Positions 26,971 to 34,620 of a stretch of DNA of 64,000 nt are shown one piece after another. Within the stretch, counting starts at the first letter, position 1, and each line of letters starts with the position of its first letter. A model generated the notes under the pieces. That model searched no databases. It saw only the letters and a list, made by a program, of their open reading frames with translations, and was not told the DNA's origin. The DNA is from Mycolicibacterium lutetiense (lineage in GTDB: Bacteria; Actinomycetota; Actinomycetes; Mycobacteriales; Mycobacteriaceae), in assembly GCF_017876775.1 (NCBI RefSeq), contig NZ_JAGIOP010000002.1, positions 2,542,001 through 2,606,000 on the forward strand, read 5' to 3'. The position numbers and the translations under genes were made by a program.

Positions 26971-27297
26971 GTGAGTTTTCGCGCCGTCTATATCGGAATC
27001 GCCGGGGCACTGCTGCTCGCCATCGGCCTGTACCTGATGAGCCTGCCGGTCTACCTTGACGACTTCGACCAGTTCGGCATGCAGATCCCCTGCGGCTCCG
27101 GGTACGGCGCACACCTCGTGCAGGCCAATGCCGCCGGCCAGGAGTACGCGGACAAGTGCGGGTCGGCCGTGATGACCCGCCGGCTGTGGACCATCCCGAT
27201 CGTTGCCATCGGAGCCCTGGGCCTGATCGCGGTACTGTTCCGCGCCGCGACGTCCTCGGCACACGAATCGCTGCTACCCAAGCGCGATACGCACTGA
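26971..27297 (+). CDS. Two-helix membrane protein of unknown function
   Basis: 108 residues from GTG 26971, with GAAGGGGGA as a strong ribosome site. One helix near the N-terminus (VYIGIAGALLLAIGLYLMSL) and one near the end (IPIVAIGALGLIAVLF) flank an outer loop with two cysteines (PCGSGYGAH and DKCGSAV), which may form a disulfide. It follows the previous small membrane gene by 10 bases. No named family is recognised. Confidence 0.68.
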   Translation: MSFRAVYIGIAGALLLAIGLYLMSLPVYLDDFDQFGMQIPCGSGYGAHLVQANAAGQEYADKCGSAVMTRRLWTIPIVAIGALGLIAVLFRAATSSAHESLLPKRDTH

Positions 27298-27328
27298 TCT
27301 GAATCCCGTCGGCCGCGCTTGTCGGTGG

Positions 27329-27344
27329 TCGAATGTATGTTCGA
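27329..27344 (+). promoter_or_regulatory. SOS box (LexA site) before the DUF222/HNH gene
   Basis: TCGAATGTATGTTCGA matches the mycobacterial LexA consensus TCGAAC-N4-GTTCGA at 11 of 12 fixed positions. It ends 3 bases before ATG 27348. 13E12-type genes are known SOS-regulated genes in M. tuberculosis, so the site is likely functional. Confidence 0.8.
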
Positions 27345-27347
27345 GTC

Positions 27348-28943
27348 ATGCAGGCGGGTGCGGTTGAGGCGGTAGCGGCGTTACGCGCCGCCTACGACGC
27401 GTTCGCCGCGTGTGACCTCACCGCCTTGACCCGCACCGAATTGCTCGGCGTGCTCGACGAGTACGAGGCCTTGACCTGTCAGATGCCCTCCGTGGCGCAT
27501 CGACTCCTGGCCCAGCTGCAAGCCGACACCACCCCACAGGAGATGGGCGCCAAATCCTGGAACACGGTGCTGCGCATCCGATGGCGACTGTCCACTGCCG
27601 AGGCCGGCCGCCGCCTCGGTGAAGCCGCCGAGTTGGGGCCGCGGCGTGCCCTGACCGGTGAACCATTGCCCCCGGTGTTGCCGGTGGTCGCTGCGGCTGA
27701 GGCTGCCGGGCTGATTACCGCCGACCACGTCAAAGTGCTGCGCGACGCGGTCAGCCGACTCCCGAGTTTCGTCGACACCACCACCGCCGAACAGTTCGAA
27801 GCCGACCTGGTGCGCGTCGCGGTCGGGGTGGGCCCTAAAGAACTCAAAGACACCGCGGAGTTGCGATTGTTTCTGCTCGATCAGGACGGCCCCGAACCCG
27901 ATGACACCGAACGCGCCCGCAAGCGCGGTGCCACGGTGGGCAGGCAGGGTCGCGACGGCATGACCGCGTTGACCGCGCACCTGGACCCCGAAACAGCCGC
28001 GGTGTGGGAAGTACTGTTCGCCAAATTCGCTGCCCCCGGTATGTGCAACCCCGCCGACGAACAACCCTGCACCAGCGGCACCCCCAGCCAAACCCAGATC
28101 GACAACGATCACCGCAACCTGACCCAACGCCAACACGACGCCCTGCTCGTCATCGGACGTATCGCGTTGATGACCGACCTGGGTCAACTCAACGGGCTAC
28201 CCGTCTCACTGATCATCCGCACCACCCTGCAAGACCTCGAATCCCGCGCTGGGATCGGGATCAGCGGGGGCGGCACCAAAATCCCCGTCACAGACGTCAT
28301 CCGGATGGCCGGGCACGCCCACTGGCACCTCGCGGTGTTCGACCGGGCCACCGGATCAGCACTCAATCATTTCCGGGCCCGCCGGGTCGCCAGCCCCGCC
28401 CAGCGCATCATGTTGATCGCCCGCGACGGAGGATGCACCAAACCAGGCTGCACCGTGGGCCCCTACGGCTGCCAAGCCCACCACGCCGTTAGCGATTGGG
28501 CTGATGGCGGCAACACCAATATTGATGAGATGGCCCTGGCCTGCGGCCCCGACAACCGCCTCGTCCATACCGACGGTGGCTACACCACCAGCATCAACCC
28601 CGACGGTGACGTGGAATGGCAACCCCCAGCGGGATTGGATCACGGGCAGGCCCGCATCAACTACCACCACCGCCCCGAACTCCTACTCACCCCACCCGCA
28701 CAACCCGAACCCGAGTCAGCGCAACCAGAACCGGAACCGGACCGCGACTGGGAAACCGACTGGGACCTGGAGTGGGACCACCCCACACCCACCCCACCCA
28801 ACATCGAACACCTCTGGGACACAGAACCACTCGACCCAGCCGACCTCCGACTCCCACCCGGCTGGACCCTGCTCGACCCCCACCCACCACACCCCAACCC
28901 CAACAACCACGCCCTCAGCAGCAAGGCAGTACGCGGACCCTAA
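27348..28943 (+). CDS. DUF222 + HNH endonuclease protein (13E12 repeat family)
   Basis: 531 residues. The first ~300 residues are the DUF222 helical domain; the HNH nuclease-like domain is at about 365-415 (RDGGCTKPGC, QAHHAVSDWADGG, LACGPDNRLVH), with cysteines that would bind a structural zinc. The C-terminus is low-complexity Pro/Asp/Glu/Trp/His, encoded by CCCAC-rich DNA. Homologues are the REP13E12 proteins of mycobacteria, often multicopy and DNA-damage induced. A LexA box overlaps the ATG at 27333, so I use ATG 27348. A nuclease function is inferred from the domain only. Confidence 0.88.
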   Translation: MQAGAVEAVAALRAAYDAFAACDLTALTRTELLGVLDEYEALTCQMPSVAHRLLAQLQADTTPQEMGAKSWNTVLRIRWRLSTAEAGRRLGEAAELGPRRALTGEPLPPVLPVVAAAEAAGLITADHVKVLRDAVSRLPSFVDTTTAEQFEADLVRVAVGVGPKELKDTAELRLFLLDQDGPEPDDTERARKRGATVGRQGRDGMTALTAHLDPETAAVWEVLFAKFAAPGMCNPADEQPCTSGTPSQTQIDNDHRNLTQRQHDALLVIGRIALMTDLGQLNGLPVSLIIRTTLQDLESRAGIGISGGGTKIPVTDVIRMAGHAHWHLAVFDRATGSALNHFRARRVASPAQRIMLIARDGGCTKPGCTVGPYGCQAHHAVSDWADGGNTNIDEMALACGPDNRLVHTDGGYTTSINPDGDVEWQPPAGLDHGQARINYHHRPELLLTPPAQPEPESAQPEPEPDRDWETDWDLEWDHPTPTPPNIEHLWDTEPLDPADLRLPPGWTLLDPHPPHPNPNNHALSSKAVRGP

Positions 28944-28996
28944 GGGGCATTACGTTCGAGGGCATCGACTTCGCGTCGAGTCCGTCGGGCGTCGCG

Positions 28997-29626
28997 CTAG
29001 ATCGGGTTGAACGACGAGATCAGCCAGCGGCCATCGATTTTCGTCAGCCCGACCTTCACGGCGCTGGCGGCCTGGGCCGGTTCGGGGTTGTCGCGGCTAG
29101 TAGTTGCCTGGTTCAGGTAGACCAGCACCTCCGCGGTGTCCGACTGCACGTCGACCGGGGCGGCGCGGACAACCGCAGCGGTGGCCTGGATGTCCTTCTG
29201 CTTGGCCGCCGGCGCGACGAACTTGTCGGCGAACTCGCTGTAATAGTCGAGGAAGTCGCCGGTCAGTTTGGATTTCGCCGTAGCGAAGTCCTGATCCAAA
29301 CTGTTTGGCGCATAGGACAACAACGCCACCGAACCCTCGGTCGCCGCGTCGATCACCACCGTGGACGCTTGAGCGGCTTGATGTTCGGCGCGATACGCAC
29401 CGAAATAGAGTGCCGCTACCGAACCCGCCGAGGAGAGCAGTACGCACACGACCGCGATCGCTCGCCACCGCCTCGCGATGCGACGGGTCCACCGCTCGGA
29501 ATGCTCCGGGTCCTCGGTAACCGCTTCGGCTTCGCCGGTCTGCGGCTCTTCGCTGACTGATTCGGTGACGACCGATTCGGTGTCCGAAGGGATTTCGGTA
29601 TCAGTGTCTGCTGTGTCGGTACTCAC
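28997..29626 (-). CDS. Mce-associated membrane protein
   Basis: 209 residues. An acidic, Thr/Glu/Ser-rich cytoplasmic start precedes one helix (AIAVVCVLLSSAGSVAALYFG, about 62-82) and an outer domain typical of mycobacterial Mce-associated proteins (VALLSYAPNSLDQDFATAKSKLTGDFLDYY and WLISSFNP at the end). Such proteins stabilise or assist Mce transporters (for example OmamA/LucA-related). Its start overlaps the stop of the next upstream gene (GTGA), a homologue of the same type. Confidence 0.85.
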   Translation of the reverse strand: MSTDTADTDTEIPSDTESVVTESVSEEPQTGEAEAVTEDPEHSERWTRRIARRWRAIAVVCVLLSSAGSVAALYFGAYRAEHQAAQASTVVIDAATEGSVALLSYAPNSLDQDFATAKSKLTGDFLDYYSEFADKFVAPAAKQKDIQATAAVVRAAPVDVQSDTAEVLVYLNQATTSRDNPEPAQAASAVKVGLTKIDGRWLISSFNPI

Positions 29627-30210
29627 GGGACGAACTCCACCTTCGACATCTTGATCTGTCCACCGTCTTTGACCATGGTGACGCTCAGCCGCCAGTTGCG
29701 CGGCTGCTGATTGGCGCCGGCCGAGTTGCTCACCGTGGTTGCCGTGCTGACAAGGACGACTGCGGAGTCGGCGTCCATCGACTGCACAGCCGTGGCCTTC
29801 GCCGTAGCCTTCGTCGTCGCCTTCGAATCCTGCGCGGCTCTCACCAGGTCGTCGGCCGACGACTCAATGTCCGCCTTGAACTGCCCGGTGGAGTTGTCGA
29901 CGATCTGCTTGACGTTCTCCTCCGCCTTGGCGCTGTCGATCGACATCAAGGTGACGGCGGCTTGCGATGCCGCCGCCGAGAACTCCGCACGGCGCTGCTG
30001 CTCACCGTCAGCCTTCAGCTGGAACCAGACCATGTATCCGCCGGCCGCCATCAACGCACCGCTGACGAGGATCGCGACACCGGCAAGCAGTGTCGCGAGT
30101 TTCGGTCGCCACCTGCGTTTTTCGTCCGCAGCGGGCTGATTCAGCAACTCGAGATCGTCGTCGAGCACGGTCGGCTCAGTTGTCTCGTCGGTGCGGCTGA
30201 GTAACCGCAT
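29623..30210 (-). CDS. Mce-associated membrane protein
   Basis: 195 residues: acidic N-terminus, one membrane helix (TLLAGVAILVSGALMAAGGYMVW, about 40-62) and a Ser/Ala/Lys-rich outer domain with AAVTLMSIDSAKAEENVKQIVDNSTGQF and a final WRLSVTMVKDGGQIKMSKVEFVP, the end motif of Mce-associated proteins. An Ala/Lys/Thr repeat (KATTKATAKATA) lies in the middle. It is coupled to the gene at 28997. Both probably serve the mce operon upstream, although an opposite-strand gene separates them. Confidence 0.85.
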   Translation of the reverse strand: MRLLSRTDETTEPTVLDDDLELLNQPAADEKRRWRPKLATLLAGVAILVSGALMAAGGYMVWFQLKADGEQQRRAEFSAAASQAAVTLMSIDSAKAEENVKQIVDNSTGQFKADIESSADDLVRAAQDSKATTKATAKATAVQSMDADSAVVLVSTATTVSNSAGANQQPRNWRLSVTMVKDGGQIKMSKVEFVP

Positions 30211-30286
30211 GATGCACCTCCGGTTGGTCTCGGCGGGACGCTAATGCGGCCTGAGCCTGCGTCGACGCGGCTGTCCCACCCAGCGG

Positions 30287-30730
30287 TCACCAGTTCCGCA
30301 GCGAACACAAGGCCCCTTTGGGGCCGGCAGCACGGTCGACGACGACGCCGTCGATGGCCAGTTCGCAGCGCAGGGTGGAGGCCGATTGCGGAGCCAACCC
30401 GCCGGTGGAGACGGCGACCATGGCCCATCGCATGGGGTCGGCGAGCGTGACCTCACGGATCCACGGCGCGCCCGGTTCCAGGGTGAGATCGTCCTTGGGG
30501 CTGAACTGGTACGGATCATGGCTGTAGTCCGCCCATGTCGGCGGGTCGACGTCGCGGTAATAGATGCCGACGTCCGTCGGCTGCTCGGCGGTGACGGTGT
30601 AGGTCACGCGGTGCGTCATCGGGTTCTCGTCGGCGTATGCGGGTGCCGCCACGGGCAGGCCCGCACCGAGGGCGACGACGAACATCACGCCCCTCGACAC
30701 CGCACGCCCCAGCGCGTCAGAGGTCGCCAC
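30287..30730 (-). CDS. Exported protein, MmpS-like in pattern
   Basis: About 147 residues from GTG 30730; GTG lies 14 bases inside the upstream gene, and an ATG at 30763 is possible but extends further into it. The signal peptide (VMFVVALGAGLPVAAPAYA) is followed by a beta-rich domain with THRVTYTVTAEQPTDVGIYYRD and two cysteines near the C-terminus. The H-x-V-x-Y-x-V ... I-x-Y-x-D pattern resembles the outer domain of MmpS proteins, but it has no neighbouring MmpL gene, so this is only a resemblance. Confidence 0.65.
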   Translation of the reverse strand: MATSDALGRAVSRGVMFVVALGAGLPVAAPAYADENPMTHRVTYTVTAEQPTDVGIYYRDVDPPTWADYSHDPYQFSPKDDLTLEPGAPWIREVTLADPMRWAMVAVSTGGLAPQSASTLRCELAIDGVVVDRAAGPKGALCSLRNW

Positions 30731-31157
30731 GAAGCCACCTGCTCGCTCCGTCACTGGACACACAAGTCAGGAACAGCCCGTCGGGCGCCTGGGCGACAGA
30801 ATTCTCGAATCCGGTGCACGGCGTGTTCTCCTCGCGAATGCCTTTCAAGGGCGGCGACCGGAAGTAGCGGGGTTCGTAACGGCGCGGCGACCCGCAGAAG
30901 ACCACCCGCCCCCACGACGTGGTGCCGAAGACGTAGTACGCCGTATCCCCGCACGGAGCGCCGAGTACGACGCCGCCGGTAATCCCGGGTACACACGAGG
31001 GTTCACTGCATCCGACAGGTTCTGCGCTCGCCGGCGCTGGGGCCGGCGCTGGCGCGATCATCGCCGCCGCGACGAGCAACCCAGCCATGGCTGCCACCGG
31101 TATCCGCACGTACGACACTGTGGCACGGCTCAATCCGGCTGCCATCGCATTGCCCAC
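30717..31157 (-). CDS. Exported Cys-rich protein of unknown function
   Basis: 146 residues. The signal sequence (AAMAGLLVAAAMIAPAPAPAPASA) is cleaved before EPVGCSEPSCVPG. The mature part has six cysteines (GCSEPSC, APCGDTAY, FCGSPRRY, PCTGFEN, TCVSSDG), which likely form disulfides outside the cell. No family is recognised. It overlaps the following exported-protein gene and is divergent from the gene at 31251 (93 bp apart), so it is likely the first gene of a four-gene transcript that ends with the two Mce-associated proteins. Confidence 0.7.
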   Translation of the reverse strand: MGNAMAAGLSRATVSYVRIPVAAMAGLLVAAAMIAPAPAPAPASAEPVGCSEPSCVPGITGGVVLGAPCGDTAYYVFGTTSWGRVVFCGSPRRYEPRYFRSPPLKGIREENTPCTGFENSVAQAPDGLFLTCVSSDGASRWLRGDL

Positions 31158-31250
31158 TAGGTGGGAGGTTGCCCGTCAAACGGCCCCAGAAGTTGGACAG
31201 TGAAGGCTGCCACGGCGAGCGTCGGTGGCCGTGCACAGAGGAGTGTGGTC

Positions 31251-31763
31251 ATGCGGGTGTCGACGGCAGTCATTGGGGCAGGGGTTTTTACCGCCGCTGC
31301 GGTGGGAAGCCTGTGCAGCCCCGTCGCCGCGGCCTCCCCGAACTGGGGCCTGAATGGCACCTACATCGCCACGTCGAACGGTGAGTGGGCGAAGACGAAC
31401 GACATCTTCCACGACGAGGCCAGTATCCGTGGCACGTGGACGATCTCGACGACGTGCAGTTACCCGAGCGAGTGCACCGGCACGGTCGACAGCGACTGGG
31501 GTTGGAGCGCACCGATCTACAAGAAGAGCGACGTCTGGTACGTCAAGAAGACGGTGGACAACTGGCAGCCGTGTGGCGATGGCACTGCCGGCCCGGGTCT
31601 GCAGGTGTACCGCTTCTTCACCGCGAACAAGGACGGCACTGCGAACGACCCGAATTCGACGACACTGCTGGGCGAGGATTCGACGACCGGCGTCAGCGGC
31701 TCGTGCGGAACCAGCCGCGTCGTGTTCATCACGATGCCGTTCAAACTCGTGAAAACGGCCTGA
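31251..31763 (+). CDS. Secreted protein of unknown function
   Basis: 170 residues from ATG 31251 with AGAGGAG at good spacing. The signal peptide ends at P-V-A-A-A. The mature part is Thr/Trp/Gly-rich with WGLNGTYIATSNGEWAKTND, ISTTCSYPSECTGTV and SCGTSRVVF; this WxLxGxYxxxSNGEWAKxN pattern is shared by a group of mycobacterial secreted proteins, whose role is unknown. It is the only plus-strand gene between mceF and the Mce-associated genes and so splits an otherwise one-directional locus. Confidence 0.75.
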   Translation: MRVSTAVIGAGVFTAAAVGSLCSPVAAASPNWGLNGTYIATSNGEWAKTNDIFHDEASIRGTWTISTTCSYPSECTGTVDSDWGWSAPIYKKSDVWYVKKTVDNWQPCGDGTAGPGLQVYRFFTANKDGTANDPNSTTLLGEDSTTGVSGSCGTSRVVFITMPFKLVKTA

Positions 31764-31787
31764 CCGGACAGCTTTTCAGCTGCCCGG
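31764..31787. terminator. Hairpin between convergent mceF and the secreted-protein gene
   Basis: CCGG-A-CAGCT, loop TTTC, AGCTG-C-CCGG forms a stem of nine pairs with one A-C mismatch. It begins directly after the stop of the gene at 31251 and lies 17 bp beyond the mceF stop, so it can serve both strands. No long U run follows, as is common in mycobacteria. Confidence 0.5.
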
Positions 31788-31804
31788 CCAGGCGCGGTGT
31801 CAGG

Positions 31805-33412
31805 TCAGGTGGTGAAGAGGTCCTGCCACGTCTGGTCACCGGTGTGCGGCACGAGATCCTTCTGGCGGTACACCTTGCCGTCCGGAGTCGCGTACCGGCC
31901 CGTCTTCGGGTCGTAGGTGGCGAACGCCACCGAGGGTCCTTCAGATCCGTTGGGGGCAAATGCACTCGGCGCCATCGTCGGCGCCCCGCCGTCGCTCGGC
32001 GGCGCTTCGGCAGCCGGCGCTTCCACGACCGGCGCTTCCACGACCGGTGCCTCTGCAGGCGGCACGGCAGCCGGTGCTTCTACGACCGGCGCCTCAGCCG
32101 GCGGACGCGGCGTACCCTCGACCGGACCGTGGATGAACTTGTCCCGATCGACGCGGGAATCCGGCGCGATCCCCTGCGCAAGCAGGTTGGGATCGATCGG
32201 GTACGGGCCGAGAGCATGCTGGCGCATCGACAATGGCTCGTAAGGCCGGTCGCTGTTACAGATTTCGACCGTGGGAGCGCGCTTTCCCGGCTTGCCCATG
32301 CACGGGTAGTTACGGGCTCCGCGGACACCGATCGCCGAGTCCTGAGGCAGCTTGCAGTACAGCCCGTCGGGGGTGTCGATGTCGGTCATGTCCTCCGGGG
32401 ACCGCCACGACGACGGCGGCAGGAACCCGACGGTGCATGCCGGCGGGTCACCCATCGAAAGAGTGAAGTCGCCCAACGTCATACCGACCGGGTTGTTCTT
32501 CGGCGCACCGTATGACTGGGTGGCCGAGATGGACGGCGGCAGAAGTACCAGCATCTGCTCCAGCGCGGGATGGTAGGTCACCCCGACCTGGCCGAGGCTG
32601 GTGAGGTTGGCCAGGAGCAGCGGCAGGGTGGGCTTGACCTGATTGAACAGGCGGGTGGCTTCGTCGGCGGCACCCGGCCCGTCTTTGAGCAGGGTGCGGA
32701 CGTGCTGGTCGTCGGCGGCGACCTGCTTGGTGATGCCGGCCATGCTGCGTGCCCAGGTGCGGATCGCATCGACCGACTCGGCCTGTCCGTCGAGGAGCGG
32801 CGCACCGTCGTCGATGAGTGCACGGGTCTGGTCGGAGGCGGCGTTCGCCTCGGCGATCAGTCGTGACGAGGAGTCCAGCAGTGCCCCCATGTCGTTTCCA
32901 GAACCGTTGAAGGCCTTGAAGGTTTCATCGAGCAGTGGGCTGATCTTGTCCTTGGGGATGCTGCCCATCAGTGAGCTGACCTGATCGAGCATCGGCCCCA
33001 CGGCCTGGGGGATCGACGTGTTGGCGACCGGGATCACCGAACCGTCGTGCAGATACGGCCCCGAGTCATTACTGGGTTGCAGGTCGACGTATTGCTCGCC
33101 CACCGCCGACACACTCAGCACCGCGGCGTGCAGGTCGGCCGGGACCTTGGGTGACGTGTTCAGCGACAGTGTGGCCACCGCGCCCTCGCGGGTGGGCCGC
33201 ACCTCGGTGACCTTCCCCATCTGGACGCCGCGATAGGTCACGTTCGAGAACTGGTAGAGCCCACCGGTTCCGGGCAGTTCCAGGGTCACCGTCATGCGCC
33301 CGATACCCAACAGCGTGGGGGCCTGCAGGTAGACGATGCCCATCAGGGCCATGCCGATCACCGAGGCGATCGCGAAGATGACCAGCTGGATTCGGACAAA
33401 ACGGGTGAGCAT
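31805..33412 (-). CDS. mceF: MceF, lipid-transporter subunit
   Basis: 535 residues. One N-terminal helix (VIFAIASVIGMALMGIVYLQ) anchors a MlaD/MCE domain (about 40-120: VTLELPGTGGLYQFSNVTYRGVQMGKV) and a long helical region (about 130-290). The C-terminus is extended with imperfect repeats of EAPVVEAPA type (about 440-475), ending in a conserved-looking segment (YDPKTGRYATPDGKVYRQ). MceF is the last of six subunits that form the periplasmic tunnel of a lipid importer. Its start overlaps the mceE stop by 1 base (TGATG). Confidence 0.93.
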   Translation of the reverse strand: MLTRFVRIQLVIFAIASVIGMALMGIVYLQAPTLLGIGRMTVTLELPGTGGLYQFSNVTYRGVQMGKVTEVRPTREGAVATLSLNTSPKVPADLHAAVLSVSAVGEQYVDLQPSNDSGPYLHDGSVIPVANTSIPQAVGPMLDQVSSLMGSIPKDKISPLLDETFKAFNGSGNDMGALLDSSSRLIAEANAASDQTRALIDDGAPLLDGQAESVDAIRTWARSMAGITKQVAADDQHVRTLLKDGPGAADEATRLFNQVKPTLPLLLANLTSLGQVGVTYHPALEQMLVLLPPSISATQSYGAPKNNPVGMTLGDFTLSMGDPPACTVGFLPPSSWRSPEDMTDIDTPDGLYCKLPQDSAIGVRGARNYPCMGKPGKRAPTVEICNSDRPYEPLSMRQHALGPYPIDPNLLAQGIAPDSRVDRDKFIHGPVEGTPRPPAEAPVVEAPAAVPPAEAPVVEAPVVEAPAAEAPPSDGGAPTMAPSAFAPNGSEGPSVAFATYDPKTGRYATPDGKVYRQKDLVPHTGDQTWQDLFTT

Positions 33413-34620
33413 CAGTTGCCACCTTCGCTCGGCGCTACAGGGGCTGGAGGCGTTGAATCATCGGCCGGCGGGTCGATCAGCGGCGGCATCGTGGCCACCG
33501 CCGCCGGTGGCGGCGTCAACGGCATGCCCAGTGGATCCTTCGTGTAATTGGCGAAGAACGGGTCGCCGGGCGCCGGTGTGAGCGGCAGTCCCTCCTGGCC
33601 CCACCGGGTACCCAGGAACAGGCCCCGCTTCAGCCTCGGAATGGTGAAGTCGAAGGTGATGAACTGGTTGAGGTAATCCCCGCGGATCGCCCGGTCGATG
33701 AAGTTCTGCGGATAGGGATATGCCGGCGCAAATGCCAGCACGGTACCCAGATTCGGGCCGACGTCGGCCAGTGCCTTGACCGTCGGTTCGAGGTTACGCA
33801 GGTTGGTCAGCAGGTCCTCGCGCGTCGCGTTGACGAGATTGGTTGCGGTGTCGCTGAACTTGCCGAACTTCTCCAGCGCCGTGGTGATCCGCGGCCGCTC
33901 CTTGACCAGGATGTCCAGGGCCGGAGGTATCCGCTGCAGCGCCGTGGTGATCACCTCCTGCTGTCCGGACAGCGTGCCGGCCAACCGATTCAGCTCCGTG
34001 ATCGAGGCATTGATGTCGTCTCGCTGGTTGGCGAACATCCCGACGATGTCGTCGAGCCGGGTGAGGAGATCGCGGATCTTGTCTTCGCGACCATTGAGCG
34101 CGGCGTTGAATTCGGTGACCAGGTCGCCGATCTTGCCCAGGCCTCCGCCGTTGACGAGCACCGACAGCGACGACAGGGTCTGTTCGGTCGACGGATATGT
34201 CGAAGTCTGGTTTAGCTCGAGGGTGGCCCCCGGGGTCAGCCGTCCGGTCGGCGACTGTCCCAGCGGAGGATCCAGCGCGACGTGCATCGAGCCCAGCAGG
34301 CTGGTCTGCCCAACGGTGGCGACCGCGTTCGCCGGGACGACGATGTCGGGCTTGACCGAGACCTCCACGTCCGCGTGCCAGCCCTTCACCGCCATGCCGG
34401 AGACACTGCCCACGATGACGTCACCGATCATCACAGGCGAATTGGATTCCAGCGTCCCGATATTGGCGAGTTCGACGTGATAGACCGTCGCGTCTGACCC
34501 GCGGCCGACGGTGCCGGGCAGCGGCAGTGAATTCAGGCCGTGGAACGCGCAGCCCGTCAGCGTCGCCGCCGAGCAGGCGGCTACCGCCGTCAGTCGTGTC
34601 AGGGACCGCCGACTGATCAT
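33412..34620 (-). CDS. mceE: MceE lipoprotein, lipid-transporter subunit
   Basis: 402 residues. The signal peptide ends in lipobox L-T-G-C (Cys24), as expected for the E subunit, the only Mce lipoprotein (LprK/LprN type). The MCE domain starts near residue 43 (TVYHVELANIGTLESNSPVMIGDVIVG) and is followed by helical repeats and a Pro-rich tail. Start overlaps the mceD stop (ATGA). Confidence 0.94.
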   Translation of the reverse strand: MISRRSLTRLTAVAACSAATLTGCAFHGLNSLPLPGTVGRGSDATVYHVELANIGTLESNSPVMIGDVIVGSVSGMAVKGWHADVEVSVKPDIVVPANAVATVGQTSLLGSMHVALDPPLGQSPTGRLTPGATLELNQTSTYPSTEQTLSSLSVLVNGGGLGKIGDLVTEFNAALNGREDKIRDLLTRLDDIVGMFANQRDDINASITELNRLAGTLSGQQEVITTALQRIPPALDILVKERPRITTALEKFGKFSDTATNLVNATREDLLTNLRNLEPTVKALADVGPNLGTVLAFAPAYPYPQNFIDRAIRGDYLNQFITFDFTIPRLKRGLFLGTRWGQEGLPLTPAPGDPFFANYTKDPLGMPLTPPPAAVATMPPLIDPPADDSTPPAPVAPSEGGN

